DNA of 64,000 nt from assembly GCA_947446645.1 (NCBI GenBank), contig CANFHA010000003.1, positions 186,001-250,000 on the forward strand, given 5' to 3'. Position 1 is the stretch's first letter. Each line of letters begins with the position of its first letter. Both the position numbers and the translations under genes were made by a program. The notes beneath the pieces were generated by a model. It saw only the letters and a program-made list of their open reading frames with translations. It was not told the DNA's origin and ran no database searches. Below are positions 26,592 through 35,292 of the stretch, in pieces. Origin of the DNA: Chitinophagaceae bacterium. Its GTDB lineage: Bacteria > Bacteroidota > Bacteroidia > Chitinophagales > Chitinophagaceae.

Positions 26592-28265
26592 ATGATCGCC
26601 CGTTCTCTTTTCCCGGTCTTTTTTATAACCCTAACCTTCTTTTCCCAGCTGGCATTAGCACAGAAAAAGGCAATGCAGAAAGTAGCCAAGGAGCTACAGA
26701 CCGATGTTAGCTATCTTGCTTCTGATGAGCTTGAGGGTCGCAGGACCGGGACAGAAGGCGAAAGAAAGGCTGCCGACTACATAGAAAAGCAATATAATGC
26801 CGCTAATGTCGACGCTTACAAAGGCCAGTATCGCTATCCATTCCATTTTATATACGGTAAAGAAATAGCTCCCGAAACACATGTTGTATTTAACAACACC
26901 GCGCTGAAAATGAATAAGGAAGCTTTTCCGCTGCCCTTTAGCGCCAACAAACGTGTAACAGGTGATATTTTGCCCGATGTGCTGGAGCAGGGCAATATTT
27001 GGCTCATACCTCTTTATAGCGATCAGGATCAGGCAAACAATCCCCATTTTGAGACGGACAAATATATGTTTGATCACGGCAGCGAGGCTTATAAGCAAGG
27101 CGCAACCGGTGTTATTTTCTATGATGCCTACGGCAGTAAGTGGGCGCCAGAGTTCAACAAGCACTCTGAGCTGGAGCAACTGTCTATACCTGTTGTTTTC
27201 CTTACCCAAAGCGCCTATTCCAGGTTTGTAAAGCAGGAGGGTGGTGCGGCATCAAAAGAAGGTATGGCTGTAGATTTGAATATATCTGTGAGCAAAACAG
27301 AGCGCACCGGCAACAATATTGCTGCTTATATAGACAATAAAGCACCTTATACTGTTGTCATTGGTGCGCACTACGATCACCTGGGCTATGGCGAGGATGC
27401 GAACAGCCTGTATGCAAATGCGGTAAAAGAGCACAAGATCCATCACGGAGCCGATGACAATGCCAGCGGCACTGCCGCTGTGCTGCAAATGGCCAAATGG
27501 GTAAAAGCCAATACAAAGAAGCTGCACCATTACAACTACCTGTTCCTCAACTTCTCAGGTGAAGAGCTGGGTCTGTTTGGCTCCAAAAATTTCGTAAAGG
27601 ATCAGGCTATAGACAGTACCCACATTGCCTACATGATAAACATGGATATGGTGGGACGGCTAAACGACAGTACCCGTTACCTGGAGTTGGGTGGGGTAGG
27701 CACCTCTCCTGCCTGGGCCGATGTAGTGGCCATGGGTACCGGCTTTAAGCTAAAGATTGATAGCTCTGGCGTGGGGCCGTCAGACCATACCAGCTTTTAC
27801 AATGTGGGTATCCCGGTATTGTTCTTTTTTACCGGCCAGCACATGGATTATCACAAACCAAGCGACAAAGCCGAACTGGTAAACTATACAGGTGAGGCTT
27901 ACCTGCTCAAATATGTAAAGGATGTAGTAGCTAAAATGGATAAGCAACATGTGAAGCCACGCTTTACAGCTACCAGGCAATCATCTACGGGCGGAAGAAG
28001 GGCCTATAAAGTGTCTCTCGGTATCATGCCAGACTATTCTTACCAGGATGGCGGCGTGCGTGTAGATGGCGTCAGCGACAACCGTCCCGCAATGAAAGCA
28101 GGCATAAAGCAGGGCGATATAATAACCCGCCTGGGGGAAGTGCAGATAAACGGCATGCAGTCCTATATGGAAGCACTTGGCAAGCTATCACCCGGCGATA
28201 AGGTACAGGTAACCGTAAAGCGGGATGGTAAGGAACTTGTGTTGCCTGTGGAAATGAACAAGTAG
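26592..28265 (+). CDS. Secreted M28 family aminopeptidase with PA and PDZ domains
   Basis: 557 residues. Signal peptide 1-23 (ending ALA). The M28 zinc peptidase is interrupted by a PA-like domain (about 120-215). Metal and catalytic residues are GAHYDHLG (His260), HHGADDNASG (Asp289 region), FSGEELG (Glu324, Glu325), INMDMVG (Asp352) and DYHKPSD (His421). A C-terminal PDZ domain covers about 470-555 (VDGVSDNRPAMKAGIKQGDII). Such enzymes trim peptides in the periplasm or outside the cell. TATATTTG at 26570-26577 resembles a -7 promoter box. The transcript ends at the hairpin at 28321-28361. Confidence 0.9.
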   Translation: MIARSLFPVFFITLTFFSQLALAQKKAMQKVAKELQTDVSYLASDELEGRRTGTEGERKAADYIEKQYNAANVDAYKGQYRYPFHFIYGKEIAPETHVVFNNTALKMNKEAFPLPFSANKRVTGDILPDVLEQGNIWLIPLYSDQDQANNPHFETDKYMFDHGSEAYKQGATGVIFYDAYGSKWAPEFNKHSELEQLSIPVVFLTQSAYSRFVKQEGGAASKEGMAVDLNISVSKTERTGNNIAAYIDNKAPYTVVIGAHYDHLGYGEDANSLYANAVKEHKIHHGADDNASGTAAVLQMAKWVKANTKKLHHYNYLFLNFSGEELGLFGSKNFVKDQAIDSTHIAYMINMDMVGRLNDSTRYLELGGVGTSPAWADVVAMGTGFKLKIDSSGVGPSDHTSFYNVGIPVLFFFTGQHMDYHKPSDKAELVNYTGEAYLLKYVKDVVAKMDKQHVKPRFTATRQSSTGGRRAYKVSLGIMPDYSYQDGGVRVDGVSDNRPAMKAGIKQGDIITRLGEVQINGMQSYMEALGKLSPGDKVQVTVKRDGKELVLPVEMNK

Positions 28266-28320
28266 CCATTTGCGCCTCAACTGCATCATACCTGCATGGC
28301 ATTGACGATCGTATCAGGAT

Positions 28321-28361
28321 AAAAAGAAAACCATCCGCTTTGCAGGGATGGTTTTCTTTTT
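28321..28361. terminator. Bidirectional terminator hairpin
   Basis: A 16-bp stem (arms 28321-28336 and 28346-28361, core AACCATCC/GGATGGTT) flanked by A and T tracts. It serves both the M28 peptidase and the convergent lipoprotein gene. Its core resembles the hairpin at 28804-28831. Confidence 0.8.
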
Positions 28362-28382
28362 AAAAGAACTGTAAGTTTAAAA

Positions 28383-28679
28383 TTACTTGGTCTTAGTTTT
28401 TTCTACTGTTTTAGTAGTGGTCTTAGTTTCTGTTTTTTCGTCTTTCTTGTCCATTTTGCTTTCAGCACTATTTTCCATCTTAGCTTCAGTTGCTGCTGGC
28501 TTAGTAGTGTCAGCCATTTTAGCCATTGTGTCCGCAGTAGTAGGCGCCGGTGTAGCTACAACAGTAGATGTCATAGTAGCAGTAGAATCGGTAGTCGATT
28601 TAGAAGCGTCGCCGTTACCGCAAGATGCTACAAACAGACCCATAGAAAGAGCAATGATGCTGAGTTTTAAAAATTTCAT
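28383..28679 (-). CDS. Small Thr/Lys/Ala-rich lipoprotein, copy 1
   Basis: 98 residues. Lipoprotein leader MKFLKLSIIALSMGLFVASC (lipid Cys20), then a low-complexity tail rich in Thr, Ala and Lys (GNGDASKSTTDSTATMTSTV and a KTETKTTTKTVEKTKTK end). No fold is recognisable, so it is probably an unstructured surface or periplasmic linker-type lipoprotein. The paralogue at 28856 shares the leader, GNG and TTDSTATM segments. Upstream, TACCTTTA (28733-28726) is a likely -7 element. Paralogue and copy share terminators and leaders, so the duplicated unit is about 425 bp. Confidence 0.68.
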   Translation of the reverse strand: MKFLKLSIIALSMGLFVASCGNGDASKSTTDSTATMTSTVVATPAPTTADTMAKMADTTKPAATEAKMENSAESKMDKKDEKTETKTTTKTVEKTKTK

Positions 28680-28725
28680 AAATATCGTTTTTTAGTTGGT
28701 TATACTCATTAATACCGATTACGGG

Positions 28726-28733
28726 TAAAGGTA
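28726..28733 (-). promoter_or_regulatory. Probable -7 promoter box of lipoprotein copy 1
   Basis: TACCTTTA on the minus strand, inside a GGTTACCTTT block that is conserved in front of the paralogous gene (29150-29157). It leaves a leader of about 40 nt in which ATAACCAACTAAAAAACGA is also conserved between the copies. Confidence 0.45.
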
Positions 28734-28803
28734 ACCCAGCTACCCTAAATATTATTAAACAATACGCATATATAATTAGTATTCAGACATTTGATAAAAA
28801 AAC

Positions 28804-28831
28804 GAACCATCCTTTTTGCAAAGGATGGTTC
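28804..28831 (-). terminator. Terminator of lipoprotein copy 2
   Basis: GAACCATCCTTT (28804-28815) and AAAGGATGGTTC (28820-28831) form a perfect 12-bp stem with loop TTGC. The minus strand continues into a T run, as expected for an intrinsic terminator. Confidence 0.8.
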
Positions 28832-28855
28832 AGGTATTTTTCAGAAAAGGTGAAA

Positions 28856-29104
28856 TTATTTCTTCTTTTCTTCTTTCTTAGTTTCAGTAGTAGTAGTTGT
28901 TGTTGTAGCCTTTGCAGTGTCAGCAGGCTTAGCAGCACCAGCAGCCATTGTGTCTGTAGGAGCAGCTGGAGGAGGAGTTGCTGTTACTGTAGAAGCCATA
29001 GTAGCTGTAGAATCAGTAGTAGCTGTTTTGTTTTCGCCGTTACCGCAAGATGCTACGAAAAGACCCAGAGAAAGAGCGACTACGCTTAATTTTGCAAATT
29101 TCAT
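28856..29104 (-). CDS. Small Thr/Ala/Lys-rich lipoprotein, copy 2
   Basis: 82 residues from ATG 29104; the frame extends upstream to 29131, but the paralogue shows the true beginning MKFAKLSVVALSLGLFVASC. Lipid Cys20 is followed by GNGENKTATTDSTATMASTV, a Pro/Ala segment and a Thr-run plus KKEEKKK tail. It is clearly a duplicate of the 28383 gene. The charged tails differ (Lys/Thr against Lys/Glu), so the copies may have diverged in what they bind. The function is unknown. Confidence 0.68.
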   Translation of the reverse strand: MKFAKLSVVALSLGLFVASCGNGENKTATTDSTATMASTVTATPPPAAPTDTMAAGAAKPADTAKATTTTTTTETKKEEKKK

Positions 29105-29149
29105 AAATTCGTTTTTTAGTTGGTTATGCATGTTTATACCCTATTTCGA

Positions 29150-29157
29150 AAAAGGTA
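29150..29157 (-). promoter_or_regulatory. Probable -7 promoter box of lipoprotein copy 2
   Basis: TACCTTTT on the minus strand within the same GGTTACCTTT block found before copy 1. No good -33 TTG was found at the usual spacing. Confidence 0.4.
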
Positions 29158-29452
29158 ACCCGCAGTTTTAAAAAATATTTTTGGCCTGCCTGTTTGCGCC
29201 GCAGATTTTCGCGATTGTAAGATAAATTTTCACCTCTTGGATGGCTATACATTAGTTTTAAAATATAATCTTATTACAATGAAAATCATTGTTTTGAATT
29301 ATTGCTGAAATTTTTTGCTGGTTTTATCTTGCAAATAACTTCACTGTTATTTCCGTGAATACGGGTAAAAATATATTTTATAAAAAATATAAAATCAACG
29401 GTTTAGCCGAAAATAAAATTATAATGTGATCGGGTGTTTAGTGCGCAGTGCA
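29158..29452. other. AT-rich intergenic stretch
   Basis: About 300 bp upstream of lipoprotein copy 2 and downstream of the 29453 gene. It is strongly AT-rich with no open frame or hairpin that stands out. Confidence 0.5.
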
Positions 29453-30421
29453 TTACCGTTTTACATACGTATACGTTGCGTAGATCATAGGATTATACCA
29501 GCGACGTATTCGTGAGCCGAATTTCTTGCTGTCGGCACCCATTATTGGGTCCTGGAAATCCCACAGCTCATGATGGTCCCTGTTACTGATAAAATGAAGC
29601 TGCTGTAGCCCGTAGTCCGTAGTAAGCCCTAGCACCTGGCCGTTGAAACGCTTGTTGTTAGACCCGGCAATGTAGTATTGCGGGTACACCTGCTGCACCA
29701 GCATATCATCGCTGTTGCCATAGTCCTGCACCCACTCCACAGAAATAAATATGCCGTCGTGCACGGGTATACGCCTGCTGCTGAGATCGGCCTTTACCCA
29801 TTCATTGCCCAGGTTGGCATGCAGCACCACCTCGCTGTCCAGTACATCGTAGCCCGGGAAAAGGCCGGCGGAATCCCGGCGGTATACATGCATTCTGAAT
29901 TTGGATTCCGGTTTGCCATCGCCCGTTATGTAAAAGAACACTTCTTTCAGAAACCCTCTTTTAGCCGGGTCGGCAGCCAGGTATATCGCCACCTCATCAC
30001 CATACATCATGTAGCAGCCGCCTGATGGGGAGAGGTTTTTACGCCCAAGAACCCGTTCCCTTATTTTTTTGCGTTTGCCGGTTAGTATATAGTCATCAAG
30101 TTCTTTAAAACCCTCATTGAGATGAATGATCAGCGAATCGCCGGTAAGTTTCTCCTTACTTATGTTCTTTCTTTCATACCCCATGCAGTAAGCCGTAATG
30201 CCGCGTATGGAATCTACATTGGCAGTTAATGTCCACCTGCCTTGCGAATCACAATAAACCCCGTTGAATTTCCCCGTTATTTCTACTATAGCCCGCGGAA
30301 TCCCCCTGCCGTGCGTATCAAGCACCCTGCCAAAAAACAATCGCTCCTGCGAAAACACATGGGTCACCGGCAACAGGCACAGGAAAGAAAGCAGGAGATA
30401 CCGTAGGCGCGGCAAAGTCAT
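29453..30421 (-). CDS. Secreted protein with carboxypeptidase-regulatory-like domain
   Basis: 322 residues. Signal peptide ending near HVFSQ. Residues about 27-102 are a carboxypeptidase-regulatory-like beta sandwich (FFGRVLDTHGRGIPRAIVEI, GVYCDSQGRWTLTANVDS). A basic segment (TGKRKKIRERVLGRKN) links it to a C-terminal beta-rich region of about 180 residues (GFLKEVFFYITGDGKPESKF, FRMHVYRRD) that looks jellyroll-like. This second region is common in Bacteroidota secreted proteins, but I know of no function for it. It has no T9SS or TonB-plug signature. It is probably periplasmic or surface-exposed. Confidence 0.6.
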   Translation of the reverse strand: MTLPRLRYLLLSFLCLLPVTHVFSQERLFFGRVLDTHGRGIPRAIVEITGKFNGVYCDSQGRWTLTANVDSIRGITAYCMGYERKNISKEKLTGDSLIIHLNEGFKELDDYILTGKRKKIRERVLGRKNLSPSGGCYMMYGDEVAIYLAADPAKRGFLKEVFFYITGDGKPESKFRMHVYRRDSAGLFPGYDVLDSEVVLHANLGNEWVKADLSSRRIPVHDGIFISVEWVQDYGNSDDMLVQQVYPQYYIAGSNNKRFNGQVLGLTTDYGLQQLHFISNRDHHELWDFQDPIMGADSKKFGSRIRRWYNPMIYATYTYVKR

Positions 30422-30554
30422 TTTTAAAAGTACAAAAACTTTCCGCTGTTCAGAATGCCAATTCTAGCTGCCTCCGTTCGCGCTGTATAAAAGTTGCTAT
30501 GAAATAATACCAAATGGGCACCTGGAGTATGCATAAAAAGATATGTTGATCAAC

Positions 30555-30606
30555 ACCTTGGCGGTCTTTAAAAACTACACGGGACACCGCGCCTTTGCGC
30601 ATTTGC
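30555..30606 (+). repeat. TTTGCG-rich dispersed repeat, copy C
   Basis: Contains CTTGGCGGTCTTTAAAAAC and CGCGCCTTTGCG; aligns with copies at 36869-36949, 42515-42585 and 47349-47420. Confidence 0.55.
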
Positions 30607-30677
30607 TATAGATTTTTTCCTGACTTATTTAGAGTTGCCCAGTATAAGATGTGGTTTTTTCAAAAACAAACGCACTA

Positions 30678-32839
30678 TTATCCCGTGTAAACCAACGGCA
30701 GCGTGATGGCTACCTCTGTCCCTTTCTGGTTTTCAGAGGTTATTTCTATTTTCCCCATGTGCTTGCTGATAATATTGAACGCAATGGATAAGCCCAGCCC
30801 GGCGCCATCGCCCACTTTGCGCGTAGTGAAAAACGGTTCAAAGACCTTCTTCCTAACCGCATCGGTCATCCCTATACCATTGTCTTTTATCCTGATTATA
30901 GCATTCATCTTATCATATGTAGTGGAGATCACAATAGTGCCCCCTTCCTTATCTCCGAATTTGTCCTTTATGGCATACACGGCATTCGATATCACATTCA
31001 GAAACACCTGGTTCACCAGGCCCGGATAGCATTCTATCATAGGTAGTCTGCTGTACTGTTTTTCTAGCTTCACGAGATTTGTAAACAGGTTGCTGGTTAT
31101 AGCCAGCGTAGCATCCAGGCATTCATTAAGATCGGCTTTCTTCAGGTCCCATTCATCCAGCCGGGAGAATATGCGCAGGCCTTTCACTATTTCTGCAGTG
31201 CGCTCCGCTCCATTGCGTATGCCCTCCAGCAGCATTTTTATTTCCTCCTTCGTATACTCCAGCTCCACATTTTCCATATAGGCTGCCGCTTTTTTCTGCA
31301 TGTCTGCGGGGCTTATGTTCTCCCGCATTATACCCTCCAGCGTGGCATTCGCATCCAGAAGCATTTCCATATCCCTGTTCAGCGGGCTTATATTAGATGT
31401 GATAAAGTTCACCGGGTTATTGATCTCATGCGCTATACCGGCCGTGAGCTGTCCCAGCGATGCCATTTTTTCTGACGCCACCAGCTGAGCCTGTGCACTT
31501 TTTAGTTCGCTCAGCGCCGTTTTCAGCTCTTCGTTAGATTGATTCAGTTCTGTAGTGCGCTCTGTCACCTTCTCCTCCAGCATTATATTCTGCCCGCGCA
31601 CTATTCGTTCATTTTCCTGCACAGCCAGCAGTTCATTCGCCTGCGATATTTCCACGTCTTTCTTCAGCAGGTTTATTCGGTCGGCCAGTGCAAAGGAGAG
31701 TAACAATGCCTCCAGTGCTGAGCCCACTGGCATAGTATACACCGTAAAATTATTGTAGGGTAATAGGCCGAAGTTCTTAAAAATGAATATGAATACGCCG
31801 GCAAGAAACACGATCCATGCTATAAGAATAAACAGTGCAGGTCTGTAGCCCCGCCGGTTTACGATGAAGGCAACTGCAAGGATGTAAAGAGAGAGCACAA
31901 GCGCCGCCATATCTATTATGTTCCGGGCAGCTGGGTAAAAACCCGCAAAGCTGAGCGCAAGTCCTGCGATATAGATAACAGAAAGCGCTGAAAAAATAAT
32001 ATTTGCCCTCGGCACATATACGCTTGTTTTCAAAAACCGCCTGATGAATGTTGCTGCAGTAATACCCGCAAGTACCGGCGCCACGAACATCGCAAATTTC
32101 TCGACCGTTGAATTCCCAGGCCACAGCAGCTGAAACGCATAGCCGGATATGGTGATTTGGGTGAGCAGCACCGCCAGCATGTAGACGAGATAATACAGGT
32201 AGCTATTATCCCTGGTAGTGGTATACACAAAGCCGTTGTAGAGCAGCATAGCTATCATCAGCCCCATATACATACCCCAGAAAATATCTTTGTGCTTGTC
32301 TGAAGCCATGATGGCACTTTCCGGGCCTACGGCCAGGGGTAGCATGAGCGGTGAGTTGCAGCTGTAAACGTGCAGATAGATGAACTTTTCTGCGCCCGGC
32401 TGCAGGTGAACTGCGAAAAGGAAATCTGAGCTAAGGTATTCGCGATGGGCAAAGGGTGCTGATTCCCCCGTGGTATAGGTCCTGAAGGAGTCGGTTGCCA
32501 TCTGCTCATAGTATGCAATGCTATCTATAGTTGGGTTTGATAGTTTTAGTACAAGTTTGGGCAGATCGGTTTCGTTCTTTATCCTTACCCGCAGCCAGAA
32601 TGCCGATGAGGTAATATTCTCATTAGGAATACCTGCCGGGTGCATTTTAAAATCGTGGCTATTGATAGCCTCCTTAAGGTTAAGTGTATGAGGTGCATCT
32701 TCAAGTAGCTCTATTCCCGAGCGAATGTTTGTTATTGCACGGGTTTTGTTAACAACAGTTGTGTTAACAAATTGGGCGTCCGCATTGCAGGCAAAAAAAA
32801 TGCAAAAAGGAAACCAGTAATAATCCGCAGCATGGACAT
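30678..32839 (-). CDS. 7TMR-DISM sensor histidine kinase with split signal peptide
   Basis: Main frame of about 720 residues. Order: extracytoplasmic 7TMR-DISM sensing domain (about 40-175), seven membrane helices (about 188-390), coiled coil, HisKA with phospho-acceptor His in GIAHEINNPVNFI (about residue 473), and an HATPase domain with GIGMTD and GDGAGLGLSIAFNI boxes. It should sense an extracytoplasmic ligand and phosphorylate a receiver. The main frame has no ATG at its beginning (only TTG at 32846). The ATG at 32839 opens a signal peptide, MSMLRIITGFLFAFF, in another frame that joins the main frame (FACNADAQFV) only if the 8-A tract at 32793-32800 were 9 A. It is either a frameshift, an assembly error or slippage. 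Confidence 0.85.
32793..32800. other. A8/T8 homopolymer at frame junction
   Basis: Eight A (T on the coding strand) exactly where the signal-peptide frame and the kinase frame meet. One extra base would join them into a continuous secreted receptor kinase. Confidence 0.7.
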
Positions 32840-33023
32840 CTATCAAAATATCGTTTTTACAGCAAAGGAGTTATATAGATTTTAATTTTATAATTGCTGC
32901 TTCATATAGATGCTGGAGGGAATTATAAATCGGCAGTTAAAAAAATGAGCTGACCCCAAAGGCAGATTAAACACAAAAGCACATGCTATTTTATTTCTAA
33001 TTGTTTCGTCAGACATATCAGAA

Positions 33024-33054
33024 TTTGAATAAACCCATTATAGATGTAACTTCG
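33024..33054 (+). promoter_or_regulatory. Bacteroidota-type promoter of prfA
   Basis: TTTG at 33024-33027, a 19-bp spacer, then TAACTTCG at 33047-33054 (one mismatch to TAnnTTTG). The leader to the ATG at 33103 would be about 42 nt. Confidence 0.55.
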
Positions 33055-33102
33055 CAGCCCCTGAAATTACAGGAAATAACCGATCAGATTACACGAGTAT
33101 AA

Positions 33103-34188
33103 ATGAGTTCGATAGTAGATAAGCTGGAGGCGATAAAAGCCAGGTTTGATGACCTGGGCGTGGCGCTAACCAACCCGGAAGTGGTAAACGACAATAAGCG
33201 TTTCTCGCAGGTAAGTAAAGAATACCGTAAACTTGAAAAAATAACAGACGTATATAAAACGTATCGCGGCTGTGTAGACAGTCTCGACTTTGCGCGCGAA
33301 ATATTGGAAACGGAGAGTGATGAAGAGCTGCGGGCGCTGGCCAAGGAAGACCTGGAAAAACTGGAAAGTCAGAAACAACAGCTGGAAGACGACCTCAGGA
33401 ATGCGTTGATACCCAAGGATCCGCAGGACGAAAAGAATGCAATTATAGAAATTCGCGGTGGTACCGGTGGTGATGAAGCCAGCATATTCGCAGGTGATCT
33501 GCTTCGTATGTACATGAGGTACTGCGAGCGCAGGGGCTGGAAGGTGTCCCTGGTATCAGAAACCGAAGGAACCGTAGGCGGCTATAAAGAGGTGCAGCTG
33601 GAAGTAGTGGGTGAAGATGTATATGGCACACTGAAATTTGAAAGTGGAGTGCACCGGGTGCAGCGCGTGCCTGCTACGGAGGCCAGCGGCCGTGTACATA
33701 CATCGGCAGCTACCGTGGCGGTGATGCCGGAAGCAGAAGAAATAGATTTTGAGCTGAAGGAAAGCGACCTGAAAATGGAAACCGCACGCAGTGGTGGAGC
33801 CGGTGGGCAGAATGTGAATAAGGTGGAGACCAAGGTGATTCTAACCCACGTGCCTACCGGAACCGTGATCACCTGCCAGACCGAGCGCTCCCAGCTGGGC
33901 AACCGTGATAAAGCAACCGCCATGATGCGCAGCAGGCTATACGAAGAGCAGGTGCGTAAGCAGGAAGATGAAATAAGCCGCAGGCGTAAGAGCCTCGTGA
34001 GCACGGGCGACCGTAGCGCCAAGATAAGAACCTACAACTACCCGCAGGGCAGGGTGAGTGATCACCGTATTAATATGACCATCTACGCGCTGGACGACTT
34101 TATGAACGGCAACATACAGGAAATGCTGGATGCGCTGCAGTTTGCCGAGAATGCCGAGAAGATGCAGGCCGGAGAAACTGTGATCTGA
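33103..34188 (+). CDS. prfA: Peptide chain release factor 1
   Basis: 361 residues, the full normal length. RF1 releases the finished protein at UAA and UAG stops. Domain 2 carries the codon-reading loop [14 protein letters not shown] (PAT anticodon motif, typical of RF1 and not RF2's SPF). The peptidyl-hydrolysis loop [14 protein letters not shown] has GGQ at residues 234-236. The N-terminal helical domain and the C-terminal [17 protein letters not shown] are as expected. It stands alone under its own promoter; the Wzz-like gene starts 82 bp downstream on the same strand. Confidence 0.97.
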   Translation: MSSIVDKLEAIKARFDDLGVALTNPEVVNDNKRFSQVSKEYRKLEKITDVYKTYRGCVDSLDFAREILETESDEELRALAKEDLEKLESQKQQLEDDLRNALIPKDPQDEKNAIIEIRGGTGGDEASIFAGDLLRMYMRYCERRGWKVSLVSETEGTVGGYKEVQLEVVGEDVYGTLKFESGVHRVQRVPATEASGRVHTSAATVAVMPEAEEIDFELKESDLKMETARSGGAGGQNVNKVETKVILTHVPTGTVITCQTERSQLGNRDKATAMMRSRLYEEQVRKQEDEISRRRKSLVSTGDRSAKIRTYNYPQGRVSDHRINMTIYALDDFMNGNIQEMLDALQFAENAEKMQAGETVI

Positions 34189-34270
34189 TAATACTTGCTG
34201 CCGTAATTGCCGCACAGGTCGCACAATGAAAGTACAATAACGACGTTACTATAACTAATCAATAAATAAG

Positions 34271-35245
34271 ATGACAAACACTTCTTTTGACCTCATAGAC
34301 ATTATCAGGACGATTCAGAAAAGGAAACGTTTTATATTGCTTATCACGGTAGCTGCAGTTCTGGCAGGTGTCGCTTTCCTGTTCGTAAAGTCTGTGAAGT
34401 ATAAGGCTGAAGTTCGCTTTTTTGTAAATAATCCGCTCTACGGAGACCGTAGCACCCTGTTCCGGTCTATGGAGACGCGCTATGTAGACTATTTTGGTGG
34501 TGATGATGATGTAGACAAAGTAATGGCGTTTTCAAACTCCGATACCGTAAGAGACCGCATCATAAGGAACTGCAGTTTTGAGATAGTATATCCAAACCAT
34601 GACATCAACAGCGGCAAGGGTCACGCTGAGCTGATGAGCATATTCAACAAGAATTTCAACATCAAGCGCACCGAGTACCGCGACATACAGCTTAGTTATA
34701 TCGACAAAGATCCGGTAGTTGCCGCTAACGTAGCAAACATGTCAGCAAAAGTGCTTGAAGAGACGTACCGCCAGTACTACACTTCTATGAAGCAGAATAT
34801 GTATGGAGCCATAAGCGACAAAGTAACCCAGCTGGATAGCTCCATTAATTTGCTTACAGACTCTCTCGCTAACATGCGCGACAAGTATGGTATATACAAC
34901 CTTATTAGCCCCGCGCGCCAGGGTATGGTGAGCAGTGGCGAGATGAAGGGTGGTGGTAAAGGATATGGAAAAGCTATAGAGCAGGTACAAAATATTGAAG
35001 CGATAAAAGATCAGTTGGTCATCGACAGGTCTCACTACATATCGCTGATCAATGAGTTTTCTACTACTGCCAGCAGTTCAATGCAGTTCCTGAAGATAAC
35101 AACCCGGGCACTGCCGCCTACATCTCCTAATGGCCCTGGCAAGTTAACAGTGCTGGTCATTGCTGCATTCCTTGGCCTGCTTTTCAGCTCGCTGTTTGTA
35201 CTCATGACGGGATACTACGATAAACTCAACGCAGTGCAGCGTTAA
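34271..35245 (+). CDS. Wzz-like polysaccharide chain-length/co-polymerase protein
   Basis: 324 residues. Two membrane helices (about 22-41 and 291-314) flank a large periplasmic domain with coiled-coil helices, the plan of Wzz/PCP proteins. N-terminal IDIIRTIQKRKRFILLITVA and the C-terminal Pro-rich approach to helix 2 (ALPPTSPNGPGKLTVLVI) are characteristic. No BY-kinase domain is fused. It should set the length of an O-antigen or exopolysaccharide in partnership with the polymerase/ligase-like gene 47 bp downstream. Confidence 0.83.
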   Translation: MTNTSFDLIDIIRTIQKRKRFILLITVAAVLAGVAFLFVKSVKYKAEVRFFVNNPLYGDRSTLFRSMETRYVDYFGGDDDVDKVMAFSNSDTVRDRIIRNCSFEIVYPNHDINSGKGHAELMSIFNKNFNIKRTEYRDIQLSYIDKDPVVAANVANMSAKVLEETYRQYYTSMKQNMYGAISDKVTQLDSSINLLTDSLANMRDKYGIYNLISPARQGMVSSGEMKGGGKGYGKAIEQVQNIEAIKDQLVIDRSHYISLINEFSTTASSSMQFLKITTRALPPTSPNGPGKLTVLVIAAFLGLLFSSLFVLMTGYYDKLNAVQR

Positions 35246-35292
35246 TCGTCGCAAACCTTATTGATCCTTTCGGGAAATAATAGTTTATACAA

